NCBI RefSeq assembly: GCF_001425905.1
Contig: NZ_LMDY01000013.1
Span: 663,017 to 727,016 of the forward strand
Direction: 5' to 3'
Length of the DNA stretch: 64,000 bases
Source: Methylibium sp. Root1272
GTDB lineage: Bacteria; Pseudomonadota; Gammaproteobacteria; Burkholderiales; Burkholderiaceae_C
Part shown: piece by piece, positions 63,066-64,000 of the stretch
How the letters are laid out: each line of letters opens with the position of its first letter
How positions within the stretch are numbered: the stretch's first letter is position 1
Made by a program: the position numbers and the translations under genes
Notes under the pieces: generated by a model
Database searches by the model: none
What the model was told of the DNA's origin: nothing
What the model saw: the letters and a program-made list of their open reading frames with translations, nothing else

Positions 63066-63739
63066 TGGCGATGCAGCGACGGCGGCTGGGCCGCGTGGAC
63101 TATGCGACGACCTTCGATGCGATGCGCGCCTTCACCGAGGCCCGCACGCCGGGCACGCCCGACGAACTGTGGCTGTGCGAGCACCCGCCGGTGTTCACCC
63201 AGGGCCTGGCCGGCAAGGCCGAACACGTGCTCGACGCCGGCGACATCCCGGTGGTGTCCAGCAACCGCGGCGGGCAGGTGACCTACCACGGCCCCGGCCA
63301 GGTGGTGGCCTACCCGCTGATCGATCTCCAGGCGCTGGGCATCTTTGTCAAGGAATACGTGTTCCGGCTCGAGCAGGCGGTGATCAAGACGCTGGAGGGC
63401 TATGGCGTCACCGGCCACCGGGTCGCCGGCGCGCCGGGCATCTACGTGAACCTCGGCGACCCGTTCGGCCACGGCGCGCTGCCGGGGCCGCCCGACCCGC
63501 GCGACCCCTGGCGCGGCATCGGCAAGATCGCCGCGCTGGGGATCAAGGTGTCGCGCCACTGCAGCTACCACGGCCTGGCGCTGAATGTGGCGATGGACCT
63601 GAGCCCCTATGAGCGCATCAACCCCTGCGGTTACGCCGGGCTGCGGACGGTCGATCTTTCTACAATCGGGGTCCACGTCGATCCGGAACGCGCCGCCGCC
63701 GACCTCGGTGACCGGCTCGAGAGCTATCTCAGCACCTGA
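63065..63739 (+). CDS. lipB: Octanoyl-(acyl-carrier-protein) transferase
   Basis: Transfers octanoate from ACP to lipoyl domains. The 224 residues show [18 protein letters not shown], the catalytic Lys in [12 protein letters not shown] and the acyl-binding Cys in INPCGYAG. An insertion of about 17 residues rich in Pro and Gly ([17 protein letters not shown]) precedes the lysine motif. lipA follows after 18 bases. Confidence 0.96.
   Translation: MAMQRRRLGRVDYATTFDAMRAFTEARTPGTPDELWLCEHPPVFTQGLAGKAEHVLDAGDIPVVSSNRGGQVTYHGPGQVVAYPLIDLQALGIFVKEYVFRLEQAVIKTLEGYGVTGHRVAGAPGIYVNLGDPFGHGALPGPPDPRDPWRGIGKIAALGIKVSRHCSYHGLALNVAMDLSPYERINPCGYAGLRTVDLSTIGVHVDPERAAADLGDRLESYLST
63661..63666 (+). promoter_or_regulatory. 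Possible internal -10 for lipA
   Basis: TACAAT inside the end of lipB, 91 bases before the lipA ATG; could give lipA separate expression. Confidence 0.3.
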
Positions 63740-63757
63740 CATCGCGCGCCCACACCC

Positions 63758-64000
63758 ATGAACATGCTGCCCTCCGTGCCGGCCTCGGTCCCTGTCGCTT
63801 CATCTCCGGTCGCAGGCGAGACGCCCTACGACCCGCTGGCCAAGCAGAAGGCACAGGCCAAGACGGCGCGCATCCCGATCAAGGTGGTGGCCGCGGAGGT
63901 GCTGAAGAAGCCCGAGTGGATCCGCGTCAAGGCCGGCAGCCCCAGCACCCGCTTCTACGAGATCAAGCAGATCCTGCGCGAGCACAAGCTCCATACCGTC
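63758..64000 (+). CDS. lipA: Lipoyl synthase (5' part only)
   Basis: The first 81 codons of the radical-SAM enzyme that inserts sulfur into octanoyl groups. The visible part reads [20 protein letters not shown], then [13 protein letters not shown] and [19 protein letters not shown], the region just before the first auxiliary-cluster cysteines, which lie beyond the window. Two ATGs (63758, 63764) are in frame; position after lipB confirms identity. Confidence 0.95.
   Translation, partial: MNMLPSVPASVPVASSPVAGETPYDPLAKQKAQAKTARIPIKVVAAEVLKKPEWIRVKAGSPSTRFYEIKQILREHKLHTV

Overview
The window looks like the chromosome of a high-GC betaproteobacterium of the order Burkholderiales, probably near the Rubrivivax/Leptothrix/Methylibium group. 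This rests on the G+C-rich codon use, on gene orders typical of that order (rsmB-DUF4390-ntrY-ntrX; def-fmt divergent from lysM-dprA-smg; pgk-pyk-fba-purC; purE-purK-tsaC) and on a magnesium-type HemB. I could not run a search, so the genus is an inference. I saw no integrase, transposase, phage gene or CRISPR array, and the window reads as core chromosome with a few accessory genes.

Layout. 1-4.2 kb: a muramate-nucleotide transferase (cut by the window edge) and speD, divergent from tkt and gapA. 4.3-8.5 kb: a secreted subtilase with a glycine-rich C-terminal anchor, then the leftward set SET-domain protein / biotin ligase / SPOR protein. 8.6-13.4 kb: topoisomerase III, an orphan lipoprotein, a universal stress protein and an AEC permease. 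13.5-17.8 kb: proA, queC, a LemA gene followed by a decayed remnant, and rsmB. 17.8-21.6 kb: DUF4390 plus an NtrY/NtrX-like two-component pair whose regulator lacks the usual ATPase domain, then tRNA-Phe. 21.9-27.6 kb: yajC-secD-secF and a DUF1631 gene. 27.7-34.9 kb: smg, dprA and lysM leftward, def-fmt rightward, htpX with a heat-shock-like promoter, a small lipoprotein, azlC-azlD. 34.9-44.7 kb: pgk, pyk, fba, purC, a TPR protein, a CnoX-like thioredoxin, purE-purK and tsaC. 44.7-50.8 kb: two SGNH-family lipoproteins, PBP4, and the overlapping tsaB-rimI-udg unit. 50.9-57.2 kb: a PAS/GGDEF/EAL protein, CorA, hemB, a candidate small RNA, hemJ and a VanZ protein. 57.2-64 kb: a thioredoxin-like ferredoxin, an alpha/beta hydrolase, then dacA-dat-ybeD-ABC pair-lipB-lipA.

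Themes. Central carbon metabolism (tkt, gapA, pgk, pyk, fba) sits beside purine synthesis (purC, purE, purK), which draws on its sugar phosphates. Translation and tRNA or rRNA modification recurs (rsmB, queC, tsaC, tsaB, rimI, def, fmt). Protein export is represented by yajC-secDF, and envelope maintenance by dacA, dacB, LysM, SPOR and HtpX. Many genes have a -10-like hexamer (TACACT, GACAAT, TACAAT, GATAAT) only 5-8 bases before the start codon, so several mRNAs may be leaderless.

The most interesting item is at 55531-55650. A -10 hexamer is followed by three abutting stem-loops and a strong intrinsic terminator, and one loop carries CACCTCC. I read it as an unannotated small RNA. Others worth a look are an ABC-ATPase gene that appears to start with CTG, a TetR-type operator with no regulator nearby, an SGNH paralog missing a conserved residue, and a bacterial SET-domain protein. 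No gap between genes exceeds 300 bases.
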